A DNA stretch of 64,000 nt from NCBI GenBank assembly GCA_035623275.1, contig DASPTT010000098.1, forward strand, positions 1 to 64,000, written 5' to 3'. Positions 7,771 to 16,449 of the stretch are shown here, piece by piece. Position 1 is the first letter of the stretch. Every line of letters begins with the position of its first letter. Position numbers and translations under genes: made by a program. Source of the DNA: DASPTT01 sp035623275. Its GTDB lineage: Bacteria > Actinomycetota > Acidimicrobiia > Acidimicrobiales > UBA8190. Below the pieces are notes generated by a model. It was not told the DNA's origin, did not search any database, and worked only from the letters and a program-made list of their open reading frames with translations.

Positions 7771-10700
7771 CCACCTCGCCCTCGGTCGAGTCGGCGGCCA
7801 CCGAGGCAACTGGGGAATGGCACAGGTTGAGGAACCTCGCACCGCTGGCGCGAGGGATTGGCGTCGTGATCCTCCTGGCGGCGGTGATCCGCCTCGTCTC
7901 GATGCTCTCCCCGTTCGCCGCGGCCCTGTTGGTGGGCCTCGGTGCGGTCTCGGCCTCGCTCTACGGACTGTGGGCCAGCGGTCGATGCCATGGACGGGCG
8001 TGGCGGTCGGCGTGGATCGCTCTCTGTCTTGGTCTGCTGTCCGTCGTCTGCGCTGCCGTGATCCAAGCTGTGCACGCCGCTTCCAACCCCGCGAACTCGG
8101 CTGACTTCCTGATCTTGTCGATGGGTGGCGGCACCCTCGCTGTCGTCGGATTGACGACCCTCATTTGGCTGCGCCTGCCGGTTCGCGCCAGCGAAGCGCT
8201 CACCGAGGCGGTCGTAGCCGCCTCCGCGCTTGCGATCGTGGTGACCGCTCTCTGGCTCATTCCGAGCCATGCGTGGAATCCCGGGCGCGATCTCCCGCTA
8301 CTTGCAGCACCCGGCGTCGACTTTGTCGCCCTATGGCTCACGGTATGCCTGATCTCGTTGACACCCGAGTATCCCGTCGGATACCGCTACCTGATCGGCG
8401 CCATGGGCTGCCTTTTCGTCGCCGCCATCGCCACCTGCGTCCTGGCCGTGTCGGGTCATTCGTCATGGGTGCCCCTCAACGCGATCGTCCTCTGGGGCGC
8501 ATGCCTCTGGGCGGGTGCGCTCGTCCACTCCTCGCATCGAGCACCTTTCGAGCCGGTGCCCGTACGTTCGACACGGCCCAGCACCGCGCATGTGGCCGTG
8601 CTGCTGGTGTCCACTCTCCTCGTCCCAGCTGCCCTTCTGACTCGGCTCCTCAACACCGGATCGGCTCGTGAGGCGGGGCTGGCCATCGCGGCAGTCGTGC
8701 TGCCGCTGATCGTCGTCTTCTATCTGCTCCACAAAGTATTTGCACACGCTGCAGCGGAGTACCGGGCGCAACACGATCCACTCACGGGCATATGCAATCG
8801 CACCCTGTTCGAGGATCGGCTGAAGACGTCGCTGAGCCTCGCCCATCGCTCAGCCTCCCCGGTCGCCGTTATGTATCTTGACCTCGACCGGTTCAAGAGC
8901 ATCAACGACAGCCTTGGACACGCCGTCGGGAACCAGGTGCTCCAGGCCGTGGTCAAGCGCCTTCAAGGGTGCCTGCGCGCTCAAGACACCTTTGCCCGAA
9001 TGGGCGGCGACGAGTTCACCTTCTTGTTGCCGGAGATCGAGGACAAAGACGGCTGCGCTGGTTTCGCCCAGCGTGCCTTGGCGGTGTTCGCCGACCCCAT
9101 CACCATTGGCGGCCGCCAGCTGACCGTCCAGGCGAGCGCGGGGATCGCGCTCTATCCCGATGATGGCGAAGACGTCGATTCCCTTTTGAAGAATGCGGAC
9201 ACCGCGATGTACCAGGCAAAGCGCTCTGGGCGCAATACGTTCGCGGTCTACAACTCGGCGATGAGCGCGAGGGCCAGACTCCGGTTCGCGTTGGAATCAA
9301 GCCTTCGAGCCGTCGTCCAAAGCGACCGGCTGGTTGTCCATTATCAACCGAGGTTCGATGTGGCGACGGGTGAGATCAGTGGTGCTGAGGCACTCGCTCG
9401 TTGGCTCCACCCACAGCTCGGCTTCATTCCCCCATGGGCCTTCATTCCCTTGGCGGAGGAGAGCACCCTGGTCGAGACACTGGGCGAATGGGTGCTCGAG
9501 ACCGTTTGCCGGCAGGCAAACCGGTGGGACGAGGACGGCCTGCTGCAGTTTCCGGTGGCCGTGAACATGTCTCCACGTCAATTCTCTCGTCAGTCGGCCG
9601 TCACCATGGTCTCCGAGGTCCTGGACCGCACCGGTTTCGATCCGCGTCGCCTCGAAATAGAGGTAACAGAAGGGGTGCTCGTCGAACATATGGATGACGT
9701 CACGCAGACGCTAAGGGCATTGCGGGCGAAGGGCATCCATTGTTCGATCGATGACTTCGGAACGGGATACAGCGCGTTGACCTATCTGGCCGAGTTCCCA
9801 GTGGACGCCATCAAGATTGACCGGTCGTTCGTGTCCAGAACCGATGCCGATTCGAGTGCAGCTTCAATCGTCGGTGCAGTGATCGCGCTGGCGCATTGCC
9901 TAGACCTCGACGTTGTCGCGGAAGGCGTCGAAACTGATGGCCAGTTCCGGTTCCTCGTGGACCACGGTTGCGACCACGTACAGGGCTTCTTGTTCAGTCC
10001 TGCCCTCCCCGGCGAGGAATTTGCCGAGCTCGTACGCAGTGGGAAGCGCTTTGGCTTTGGTTTCCTTTCTCGTGACGAAACCCCTTCCTCCATACCGCCC
10101 CCGGCCGTCTCGGAGGGTCGGCTCTATGCGGTCCTTGACAGCATGGTGCAGGCAAACAGTCGACCGGGTGAGAAGTTCGATCTCGAGGCGATCGAATCGA
10201 TCCTTGCGGCCCTGCGACGTGACGACTTGCTGACTGTGCAGGAGCTGCGAGCCTTTGAGTCCCTTCCGGCTCGCCTCGCTTTGGGCGCTCTGGCCGGCCT
10301 CTCCTCTGTCACCAGTCTCAGTGCCGCCGGAGTGATTTCGCCCTCGGTTCGGGACCTGGCGATACACGTGCTCGAAGCAAGTACCGGCCTGACCCCACCG
10401 GCACCACAAGGACCGGCTCCCGCCCTGTCCCTCGTAGCGATGACATCGCGACCGAGCACCGACAGCGGGAACGAGGATTTGGGTGCACCGACAAATGGGG
10501 ACCAGGTCCTCAGTGGCGGCTCCGAAAATGGAGGTGGTGGCAACAATCCGGCTGCCGGCTCCCAGGGAATCGCCGCCCTCACCGAAGGTGGGTCCCAGGG
10601 TGACACCCAAAGCAGTGGAACCCAAAGCGGTGGTGCGCAGGGCAGCGGTGGAACCCAGAGCGGTGGAACCCAGAGCGGTGGCACCCAGCGCGGTGGCAGC

Positions 10701-11444
10701 CAGAGCGGTGGCACGAGCGGTGGCACGAGCGGCGGTGCGCAGGGAAGCGGTGGAACCCAGGCCACCCCGGGCGGTACCAGCCTGGGCGGTGGCACCAAGG
10801 GCGGTGGCACCAGGGGCGGTGGAACTCAAGGCGGTGGTGCGCAGGGCAGCGGTGGCAGCCAAAGCGGTGGCACGAGCGGCGGCACCCAAAGCGGTGGAAC
10901 CCAGACCACTCCGGGCGGTATCAGCCTGGGCAGCGGCTTCCAAGGCGGTGGAACTCAAGGCGGTGGCGCGCAGGGCGGCGGTGATCCGCAGGGCGGTGGT
11001 GGTCCGCAGGGCGGTGGTGCGGAGGGCGGTGGCGCGCAGGGCGGTGGCACCAAGAGCGGGGGCACCAAGAGCAGTGCCACGAGGGGCGGGGGCACCAAGA
11101 GCGGTGCCACGAGGGGCGGTGGCACCAAGAGGGGTGGCACCAAGAGCGGTGGCACAAGCGGCGGGGGTGGTCCTCAGGGTGGTGGTTCGCAGGGCGGCGG
11201 TGATCCGCAGGGCGGTGGTGGTCCGCAGGGCGGCGTTGGTCCGCAAGGGGGTAGTTCGCAGGGCGGCGGTGATCCGCAGAGCGGCGGTCAGGGCTTTGGC
11301 GATCATGGAGGCCAGGGCAGCGGCTGGGGCGGTCGAGGCGACGGCTGGAACAGCCAGGGCAACCAGGGCGCGGGTCGGGGCGGCCAAAGCAGCGCGGGCC
11401 GGGGCGGCCAAGGCGGCAACGCCCCGGGTCGCAACAGGCCATAG
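7767..11444 (+). CDS. Membrane GGDEF-EAL protein with a ~310-residue Gly/Gln/Thr-rich C-terminal tail
   Basis: The protein is 1225 residues. Residues ~28-325 contain eight or nine hydrophobic segments. The GGDEF motif is at 413-417 with an I-site RAQD upstream; EAL is at 541-543 with VNMSPRQFS, EVTEGVL, DDFGTGYSA, KIDRSF and EGVET intact. After the EAL domain (to ~765) comes a helical linker (~780-880), then from ~916 to the end a low-complexity tail of repeats such as GGTQS, GGAQG and GGDPQ. The last ~50 residues are enriched in GRGGQ and GDGW motifs that resemble RGG boxes. Most GGDEF-EAL proteins end just after the EAL domain, so the tail is exceptional. It may mediate clustering, condensate formation or nucleic-acid contact; this is inference. 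Coupled by ATGA to the upstream 78-residue gene. Confidence 0.9.
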   Translation: MTTSPSVESAATEATGEWHRLRNLAPLARGIGVVILLAAVIRLVSMLSPFAAALLVGLGAVSASLYGLWASGRCHGRAWRSAWIALCLGLLSVVCAAVIQAVHAASNPANSADFLILSMGGGTLAVVGLTTLIWLRLPVRASEALTEAVVAASALAIVVTALWLIPSHAWNPGRDLPLLAAPGVDFVALWLTVCLISLTPEYPVGYRYLIGAMGCLFVAAIATCVLAVSGHSSWVPLNAIVLWGACLWAGALVHSSHRAPFEPVPVRSTRPSTAHVAVLLVSTLLVPAALLTRLLNTGSAREAGLAIAAVVLPLIVVFYLLHKVFAHAAAEYRAQHDPLTGICNRTLFEDRLKTSLSLAHRSASPVAVMYLDLDRFKSINDSLGHAVGNQVLQAVVKRLQGCLRAQDTFARMGGDEFTFLLPEIEDKDGCAGFAQRALAVFADPITIGGRQLTVQASAGIALYPDDGEDVDSLLKNADTAMYQAKRSGRNTFAVYNSAMSARARLRFALESSLRAVVQSDRLVVHYQPRFDVATGEISGAEALARWLHPQLGFIPPWAFIPLAEESTLVETLGEWVLETVCRQANRWDEDGLLQFPVAVNMSPRQFSRQSAVTMVSEVLDRTGFDPRRLEIEVTEGVLVEHMDDVTQTLRALRAKGIHCSIDDFGTGYSALTYLAEFPVDAIKIDRSFVSRTDADSSAASIVGAVIALAHCLDLDVVAEGVETDGQFRFLVDHGCDHVQGFLFSPALPGEEFAELVRSGKRFGFGFLSRDETPSSIPPPAVSEGRLYAVLDSMVQANSRPGEKFDLEAIESILAALRRDDLLTVQELRAFESLPARLALGALAGLSSVTSLSAAGVISPSVRDLAIHVLEASTGLTPPAPQGPAPALSLVAMTSRPSTDSGNEDLGAPTNGDQVLSGGSENGGGGNNPAAGSQGIAALTEGGSQGDTQSSGTQSGGAQGSGGTQSGGTQSGGTQRGGSQSGGTSGGTSGGAQGSGGTQATPGGTSLGGGTKGGGTRGGGTQGGGAQGSGGSQSGGTSGGTQSGGTQTTPGGISLGSGFQGGGTQGGGAQGGGDPQGGGGPQGGGAEGGGAQGGGTKSGGTKSSATRGGGTKSGATRGGGTKRGGTKSGGTSGGGGPQGGGSQGGGDPQGGGGPQGGVGPQGGSSQGGGDPQSGGQGFGDHGGQGSGWGGRGDGWNSQGNQGAGRGGQSSAGRGGQGGNAPGRNRP
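10600..11330 (+). repeat. Degenerate 9-15 bp coding repeat array (Gly-rich tail)
   Basis: The segment is built of variants of GGCGGTGG joined to short ACC/CAG/AGC codons, most often in 15-bp units encoding GGTQS-like pentapeptides and, later, 9-bp or 12-bp units encoding GGT, GGDPQ and GGGPQ. The plus strand is very G-rich with repeated GG and GGG runs. The array stays in frame for more than 700 bp, showing selection for an open frame. Such an array is prone to length change by slippage. Confidence 0.9.
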
Positions 11445-11561
11445 GGGACGGAACTCCTCTCGCCGGGCTCGCCGCATCGGACGGCCAATCCCCGTCCCTA
11501 TCCATCACGACGGGGACCGCGGGTCGACCCGCGGTGTCGGGCCCTGGTCGAGAATGGCGAC

Positions 11562-12926
11562 ATGGCCCGCAACCCCATGTTTCAGCTCGACGAGCGCATG
11601 GCCCGGATGGTCTTCGATTACTGCCACGAGCGTCTCGCACTCGACCCGGTACCGCTCGACTTCGGCGGCATTGAGGCGTCTCTGGGCCACACGCTCGACG
11701 GGCTCATGCGGCCCGACGGCAACGACCCCGAGACGGTGCTCCGGGCCTTCACCGAACATCTTGCTTTGGCCATCGTCTCCTGCGACAGCCCGCGCTTTCT
11801 CTCCTTCATTCCGGCCGCGCCGACGAAAGCGGCCCTGCTCTTCGACATGGTGGTGTCGTGCTCGTCGCTCCAGGCGACGTCCTGGCTTGAAGCCGCGGGG
11901 GCCGTGGCCGCGGAGAACCAGGCGCTTCGGGTGCTGGCAGACCTGGCCGGGCTCCCGTCGCGGGCGGGCGGGTGCTTCGTGGGCGGCGGCACGCTGGCGA
12001 ACCTGTCGGCGCTCGTCGTCGCCCGAGACACCGCGCCGCTGCGACGCGGCGGGTCCAGTCCGGCCCGGTCTCGGATGGCGGTGACGGCCGAAGCCCACTC
12101 CTCGGTCGCCCGGGCATTCGCCATCATCGGGGTCGAGCCACTGCTCGTGCCCGAAGTCGAACACCGGCTCACCGGCGCGGCGCTCGAGCAGGCCCTGGCG
12201 TCGGATCCCGACCCGGAGAGCGTCGTGGGAGTGGTGGCGACGGCGGGGACCACCAACGCCGGGCTCGTGGACGACCTCGCCGGCGTCGCCGAGGTATGCA
12301 CCCGGCGCTCCCTGTGGTTCCACGTCGACGGCGCATACGGCGCAGCCGCGCTCTTCTCGACCACAGCGCGCCAGCACTTCACCGGGATCGAACACGCCGA
12401 TTCACTGGTGGTCGATCCCCACAAGTGGCTCTTCGCACCCTTCGACTGCGCGGCCCTGCTCTATCGCGAACCTCGTCTGGCCAAGGCGGTCCATACCCAG
12501 GACGCGTCCTATCTCGACATCATCCACGAAGGAGCCGACGACGTCTGGAACCCCAGCGACTACGCCGTGCACCTCACCCGCCGGGCCCGAGGACTCCCGC
12601 TCTGGTTCTCCCTTGCCGTCCACGGCACCGACGCCTACCGCGACGCGGTCGATGCCGTGCTCGAGACCGCCCACGCCAGCGCGGACGTCGTACGCGCAAG
12701 CCCGCACGTCGAGCTGGTGTGCGAGCCCGAGCTGTCGATCGTCCTCGTGCGCCGTCCGGGGTGGACCCGCACCGATTACGACCGCTGGTCGGCGCAGCTG
12801 CTGGCGGACCAGACCGCCTTCGTGACGCCGAGCACCTGGGAAGGCGAGCCTGTCGCCCGCCTCGCCTTCCTGCACCCCGACACCACCGTGGACATGGTGC
12901 GCGAGATCCTCGACACCATGGCGTGA
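11562..12926 (+). CDS. Group II PLP-dependent amino acid decarboxylase
   Basis: The protein is 454 residues, close to the usual 450-500 for aromatic-L-amino-acid, glutamate or diaminobutyrate decarboxylases. Visible family marks are the PLP-contact stretch FVGGGTLANLSAL (usual T-x-G-G-S-x-A-N), the motif FHVDGAYGAAALFS, and the Schiff-base lysine in VVDPHKWLFAPFDC. The C-terminal RLAFLHPDTT region is also normal. Substrate specificity cannot be read off. It converges on an agmatinase-like gene 10 bp away; a decarboxylase-ureohydrolase pair could serve polyamine synthesis, but the opposite orientation weakens that argument. Confidence 0.88.
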   Translation: MARNPMFQLDERMARMVFDYCHERLALDPVPLDFGGIEASLGHTLDGLMRPDGNDPETVLRAFTEHLALAIVSCDSPRFLSFIPAAPTKAALLFDMVVSCSSLQATSWLEAAGAVAAENQALRVLADLAGLPSRAGGCFVGGGTLANLSALVVARDTAPLRRGGSSPARSRMAVTAEAHSSVARAFAIIGVEPLLVPEVEHRLTGAALEQALASDPDPESVVGVVATAGTTNAGLVDDLAGVAEVCTRRSLWFHVDGAYGAAALFSTTARQHFTGIEHADSLVVDPHKWLFAPFDCAALLYREPRLAKAVHTQDASYLDIIHEGADDVWNPSDYAVHLTRRARGLPLWFSLAVHGTDAYRDAVDAVLETAHASADVVRASPHVELVCEPELSIVLVRRPGWTRTDYDRWSAQLLADQTAFVTPSTWEGEPVARLAFLHPDTTVDMVREILDTMA

Positions 12927-12936
12927 GCGCCGAGCG

Positions 12937-13962
12937 TTACGGCGTCGTCCGGCGGCCCTTGAGCAGCGGATCGCCGGGCACGCGCCGCTCTCCCCTCCCC
13001 GTCTCGCCGCGGCGTCGCCAGGCCATCCCCGACAGCGCCTCGAGCACCACGCGGTTCGCCAGGTAGGCGGTCACCTCGGCGTGGTCGAACGGCGGCGACA
13101 CCTCGACGAGGTCGATGCCGGCGACAGGGAGCTCCATGGTGATGCGGCGCACGGCATCGAGGAGCTGACGGCCGCTCAGGCCCCCGGGCTCGGGGGTACC
13201 CGTCCCCGGGGCGAGACCCGGGTCGACGACGTCGATGTCCACGGAGAGGAACACGGCGTCGCAGTCGTCGGTTGCCATGGCGAATGCCTCCGTCAGGCAC
13301 GTATCGATCCCCCGCCCGGTGAGCTCCGTCATCTCGTAGCTGCGCATGCGCTGCTGGGCCATCCATTCGAGGGTGTCCTCATCGGGCCAGTAGCCGCGCA
13401 GGCCGATCTGCAGGAAGCGGTCGCCGCGCGCCGCGCCGGACTCGATCAGCCGCCGCATGGGCGTGCCGTGCCCGTGGAGGAGCCCGAACTGCGTGTCCGC
13501 CGTGTCCGCGTGCGCGTCGAAGTGGAGCACCGACACCCGGCCCCAGCCCACCGCCCGGGCAACGCCGGTGACGTCGGGCAAGGCGATGGTGTGGTCGCCC
13601 CCGAGGACCACTGGCACGGCGCGGGCGCGGGCGATCCGCTCGACGGCCGCCTCGAGGCGTGCCAAGCCGAGGTCGGTGTCCCCGGGCGGCATCTCGACGT
13701 CACCCACGTCGACCACGCCAAGCTCGCCGAGCGGCTCCACCCCCAGCGCTAGGTGTGGACGACGGCCGTCGTGGGGCAGGTAGTCGGTGGTGCGGATGGC
13801 GCCGGGCCCGAAGCGGCAGCCCGGACGGTGTGAGGTCCCCCCGTCGAAGGGGGCCCCGACGATCACCGCGACGGCGTCCGCGTAGGACGTCGGGTCGTCG
13901 AGGTCGGCGGCGGGCACCCCGAGGAACGTCGCGTCCGGGCCGAAGAGTGATCCGGTGCGCAT
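12937..13962 (-). CDS. Agmatinase/ureohydrolase family protein
   Basis: The protein is 341 residues and belongs to the arginase-agmatinase fold, which hydrolyses a guanidino group to release urea using two Mn2+ ions. The metal-ligand motifs are complete: GGDHTIALPD, DAHADTADT and SVDIDVVDPGLAPGTGTPEPGG. The early GAPFDGGTSHRPGCRFGP stretch is also characteristic of agmatinase and guanidinobutyrase relatives. ATG at 13962 is chosen because the 19 residues upstream of it look non-coding. Substrate (agmatine, guanidinobutyrate, guanidinopropionate) cannot be assigned. Its end lies 10 bp from the convergent decarboxylase gene. Confidence 0.88.
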   Translation of the reverse strand: MRTGSLFGPDATFLGVPAADLDDPTSYADAVAVIVGAPFDGGTSHRPGCRFGPGAIRTTDYLPHDGRRPHLALGVEPLGELGVVDVGDVEMPPGDTDLGLARLEAAVERIARARAVPVVLGGDHTIALPDVTGVARAVGWGRVSVLHFDAHADTADTQFGLLHGHGTPMRRLIESGAARGDRFLQIGLRGYWPDEDTLEWMAQQRMRSYEMTELTGRGIDTCLTEAFAMATDDCDAVFLSVDIDVVDPGLAPGTGTPEPGGLSGRQLLDAVRRITMELPVAGIDLVEVSPPFDHAEVTAYLANRVVLEALSGMAWRRRGETGRGERRVPGDPLLKGRRTTP

Positions 13963-14045
13963 GGACCCATTCTTGCTGCAGCGACGGTCGCACAGCGGCA
14001 CCGGGACCGACAGGGGCACCGGTGGTGCCGGCTGCCGAGCGTCGG

Positions 14046-15776
14046 CTACATCCGCTCCGGCGCAGTGATGCCGACCAGCGCCAGGCCCTGGGCGAGCACT
14101 CGGCCCGTCAGGTCCGCCAGGCGGAGGCGGCCCTGTCGGAGCTCGTCACCGGGAGCCTGCAGGACCGGGCAGTTCTCGAAAAAGGTGGCGAACGCCGATG
14201 CAACGTCGTAGAGGTAGGCGCACAGCCGGCTCGGAGCGAAGCCCTCGAGCACGGCGTCGAGGGCGTCGGGGAATGCCAGGAGCGCCAGCGCCAGGTCCCG
14301 CTCCGCCTGCTCACCGAGGGGGAACGGCGCATGGGGCCACCGATCGGCGTCGAGATCGCCGGCGCGGCGGAAGATCGAGCGGATGCGAGCGTACGCGTAC
14401 TGGAGATAGGGGCCCGTGAACCCCTCGAAGGCGAGCATTCGGTCCCAGTCGAAGACGTAGTCCTTGACCCGGTCCGTGGAAAGGTCGGCGAACTTCACCG
14501 CACCGATGCCCACGGCGCGTGCCACCGGGGCGCGAGCCCCCGCCTCGAGCTGCGGATCGCGCTCGGCGATGGCGGCGTCGGCGCGTGCCACCGCCTCGTC
14601 GAGAAGGTCGCCCAGCTTGACCGTGTCACCGGCCCGCGTCCGGAACATCTTGCGGTCGGCGCCGAGCACGCTGCCGAACGCCACGTGGACGGCGGTGTCG
14701 TCCGCGGGCAGCCACCCCGCCAGCCGGGCGGTGGCGAAACACATGCCGAAGTGCTGCGCCTGCGGGGCGCCCACGACGTAGAGGATGCGCTGGGCGCCGA
14801 TGCGACCGACCCGATCGCGGATGGCGGCGAGGTCGGTGGTGGCGTAGCCGTAACCCTCGTCCGACTTCTGGACGATGAGCGGCAGGGGGTCCCCGTTGCG
14901 ATTGGTGAACCCCGGCGGGAAGACGCACAGCGCACCCTCGCTCTCGACGAGCAGGCCCTGCCGGTCGAGCTGGGCGACGGTCTCCGCCAGCATCGGGTTG
15001 TAGAAGCTCTCACCGACGATGTCCTCGTCGGTGAGCAGAACGTCGAGCTTGGTGTAGACCTCGTCGAAGTACCGGACGCTCTGCGCCACCAGGACCCGCC
15101 AGAGCCGGAGCGTCTCTTCGTCGCCGGACTGCAGGGCGACCACCCGGCGTCGGCTGCGCTCCTGGAACGCCGGGTCCGCGTCGAACGAGGCCCGCGCCTG
15201 CCGGTAGAAGGTGTCGAGATCGCCGACGGAAAGCTCTTCGACCGCCTTCTCCTCGCCCAGGTCGAGCAGGTGCTCGATGAGCATCCCGAAGGGGGTGCCC
15301 CAGTCCCCCACATGGTTCTCCTTGACCACGCGGTGTCCCATGTACTCGAGGGTGCGCACCAGCGCGTCCCCGATGATGGTCGACCGGAGGTGGCCGACGT
15401 GCATCTCCTTGGCCACGTTGGGCGCCGAGTAATCGACGACCACCGTCTGTGGGTCGTCCGCGGCGGGGACGCTCAGGCGCTCGTCGGAGGCCATGGCGTC
15501 GAGCTGTGTCGCGACGAACGAGTCGGCCAGGGTCAGGTTGACGAATCCGGGGCCGCTCACCTCGACCGATCGGCAGACGTCGTCGAGCGCCGCCGTCCGG
15601 CAAACCTCCTCGGCCACCTCGCGTGGGTTGCGACCGAGGCGCTTGGCCAGGGCGAGGGCGCCGTTCGCCTGGAAGTCCGCGTGGTCCGAGGCCCGGAGCA
15701 CGGGGTCGGCACCAGGTTCCAGGGCGTCGAAGGCATGCCGGAGGCGTTGTTCGATCACGGCTCGGGTGACGGACAT
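14046..15776 (-). CDS. argS: Arginyl-tRNA synthetase
   Basis: The protein is 576 residues, a normal ArgS length. It charges tRNA-Arg with arginine in the cytoplasm. The N-terminal additional domain (~1-100) is followed by the class I signature DYSAPNVAKEMHVGHLRST, with HVGH as the HIGH motif. The KMSK equivalent is the degenerate DRKMFRTR usual in this enzyme family, and GFTGPYLQYAYARI plus a DALR anticodon-binding domain complete the C-terminal part. It is the last gene of the leftward series after the cobalamin operon, 61 bp behind the lipoprotein gene, and could be co-transcribed or have its own promoter. Confidence 0.96.
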   Translation of the reverse strand: MSVTRAVIEQRLRHAFDALEPGADPVLRASDHADFQANGALALAKRLGRNPREVAEEVCRTAALDDVCRSVEVSGPGFVNLTLADSFVATQLDAMASDERLSVPAADDPQTVVVDYSAPNVAKEMHVGHLRSTIIGDALVRTLEYMGHRVVKENHVGDWGTPFGMLIEHLLDLGEEKAVEELSVGDLDTFYRQARASFDADPAFQERSRRRVVALQSGDEETLRLWRVLVAQSVRYFDEVYTKLDVLLTDEDIVGESFYNPMLAETVAQLDRQGLLVESEGALCVFPPGFTNRNGDPLPLIVQKSDEGYGYATTDLAAIRDRVGRIGAQRILYVVGAPQAQHFGMCFATARLAGWLPADDTAVHVAFGSVLGADRKMFRTRAGDTVKLGDLLDEAVARADAAIAERDPQLEAGARAPVARAVGIGAVKFADLSTDRVKDYVFDWDRMLAFEGFTGPYLQYAYARIRSIFRRAGDLDADRWPHAPFPLGEQAERDLALALLAFPDALDAVLEGFAPSRLCAYLYDVASAFATFFENCPVLQAPGDELRQGRLRLADLTGRVLAQGLALVGITAPERM

Positions 15777-15837
15777 CAGCGCATTCTCGCATCCGCCGGG
15801 CGGCGGGCCCGTCGGGTCACACCGTGGTCGGCCGCGC

Positions 15838-16449
15838 TCAGCCCGGCGGTGGATGGAGCAGGGCCCGGGAGCCGAGCGGGGCGCCGATATCGACCAGGAA
15901 CCGAACGGCCACGGCGATCGCCGGGCACACCGTGCCGGGGGCGGCCGTACGCAACCTCGGGGTGATCGTCACGTCCGCGGCGGTGACGGCGACGTCCAGG
16001 GCAGCAAGGCGTTCGCATCCCCCGTAGCCGACCGAGACGAGCAGCTCCCGGTCGTCGGCGGAACGGGCCACGAGCTCCCACGACCCGATCGTCGCGACAG
16101 GCGACGCGCCGAGCTGGCTCGGCGGGACGAGGACGATCCCCGGAGGATGCACCAGCGTCGCCGGCGTGGAACCGGGCCCACCCGAGGCCTCCAGCGACGC
16201 GGCGGAGCGCACCGGGGCGGTCAGCGGATCGACGGTCGACCCAGAAGGCGGCTGGGACGGAGTGGAACTCGTCGGGGGGCCCGTCGTGGCAGGTGCCGTC
16301 GTGGCAGGTGCCGTCGAGCGGGACGTGACGGACCCGGCTCCACAACCGGCCACCAGCACCGACACCCCGAGCGTGCCGAGCGCGGCAAACCATCCGGTCG
16401 CCAGGAGGCGCCGTGACGCGCGCCGCCGGCACTCAGCTCCTTGGGTCAC
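15838..16449 (-). CDS. Putative lipoprotein
   Basis: The protein is 203 residues. The N-terminus has basic residues (RRRASRR), a hydrophobic stretch and a lipobox LVAGC at ~33-37, so it is predicted to be a membrane-anchored lipoprotein. A Thr/Pro/Ala-Ser linker (~40-75) follows, partly encoded by a perfect 15-bp duplication at 16283-16297 and 16298-16312. The remaining ~120 residues form an unrecognised globular part with three cysteines. Start is GTG at 16449 and overlaps the end of the CobD-CobT reading frame by 17 bp, which places it in the cobalamin operon. A role in cobamide uptake is possible but unsupported. Confidence 0.75.
   Translation of the reverse strand: MTQGAECRRRASRRLLATGWFAALGTLGVSVLVAGCGAGSVTSRSTAPATTAPATTGPPTSSTPSQPPSGSTVDPLTAPVRSAASLEASGGPGSTPATLVHPPGIVLVPPSQLGASPVATIGSWELVARSADDRELLVSVGYGGCERLAALDVAVTAADVTITPRLRTAAPGTVCPAIAVAVRFLVDIGAPLGSRALLHPPPG

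Noticed and set aside
10600..11330. CRISPR-like array in the repeat-rich DNA
   Set aside because: Units are 9-15 bp, directly adjacent, without spacers, and stay in frame with a protein.
9900..11477. Minus-strand frame of 525 codons with Ala/Thr/Leu repeats opposite the Gly-rich tail
   Set aside because: The repeat structure keeps all frames open; only the plus strand continues a recognised enzyme.
15776..16432. Alternative 218-codon minus-strand frame starting with a GTG that has an AAGGAG upstream
   Set aside because: It is Arg-rich and featureless, whereas the other frame encodes a lipobox and typical lipoprotein linker.
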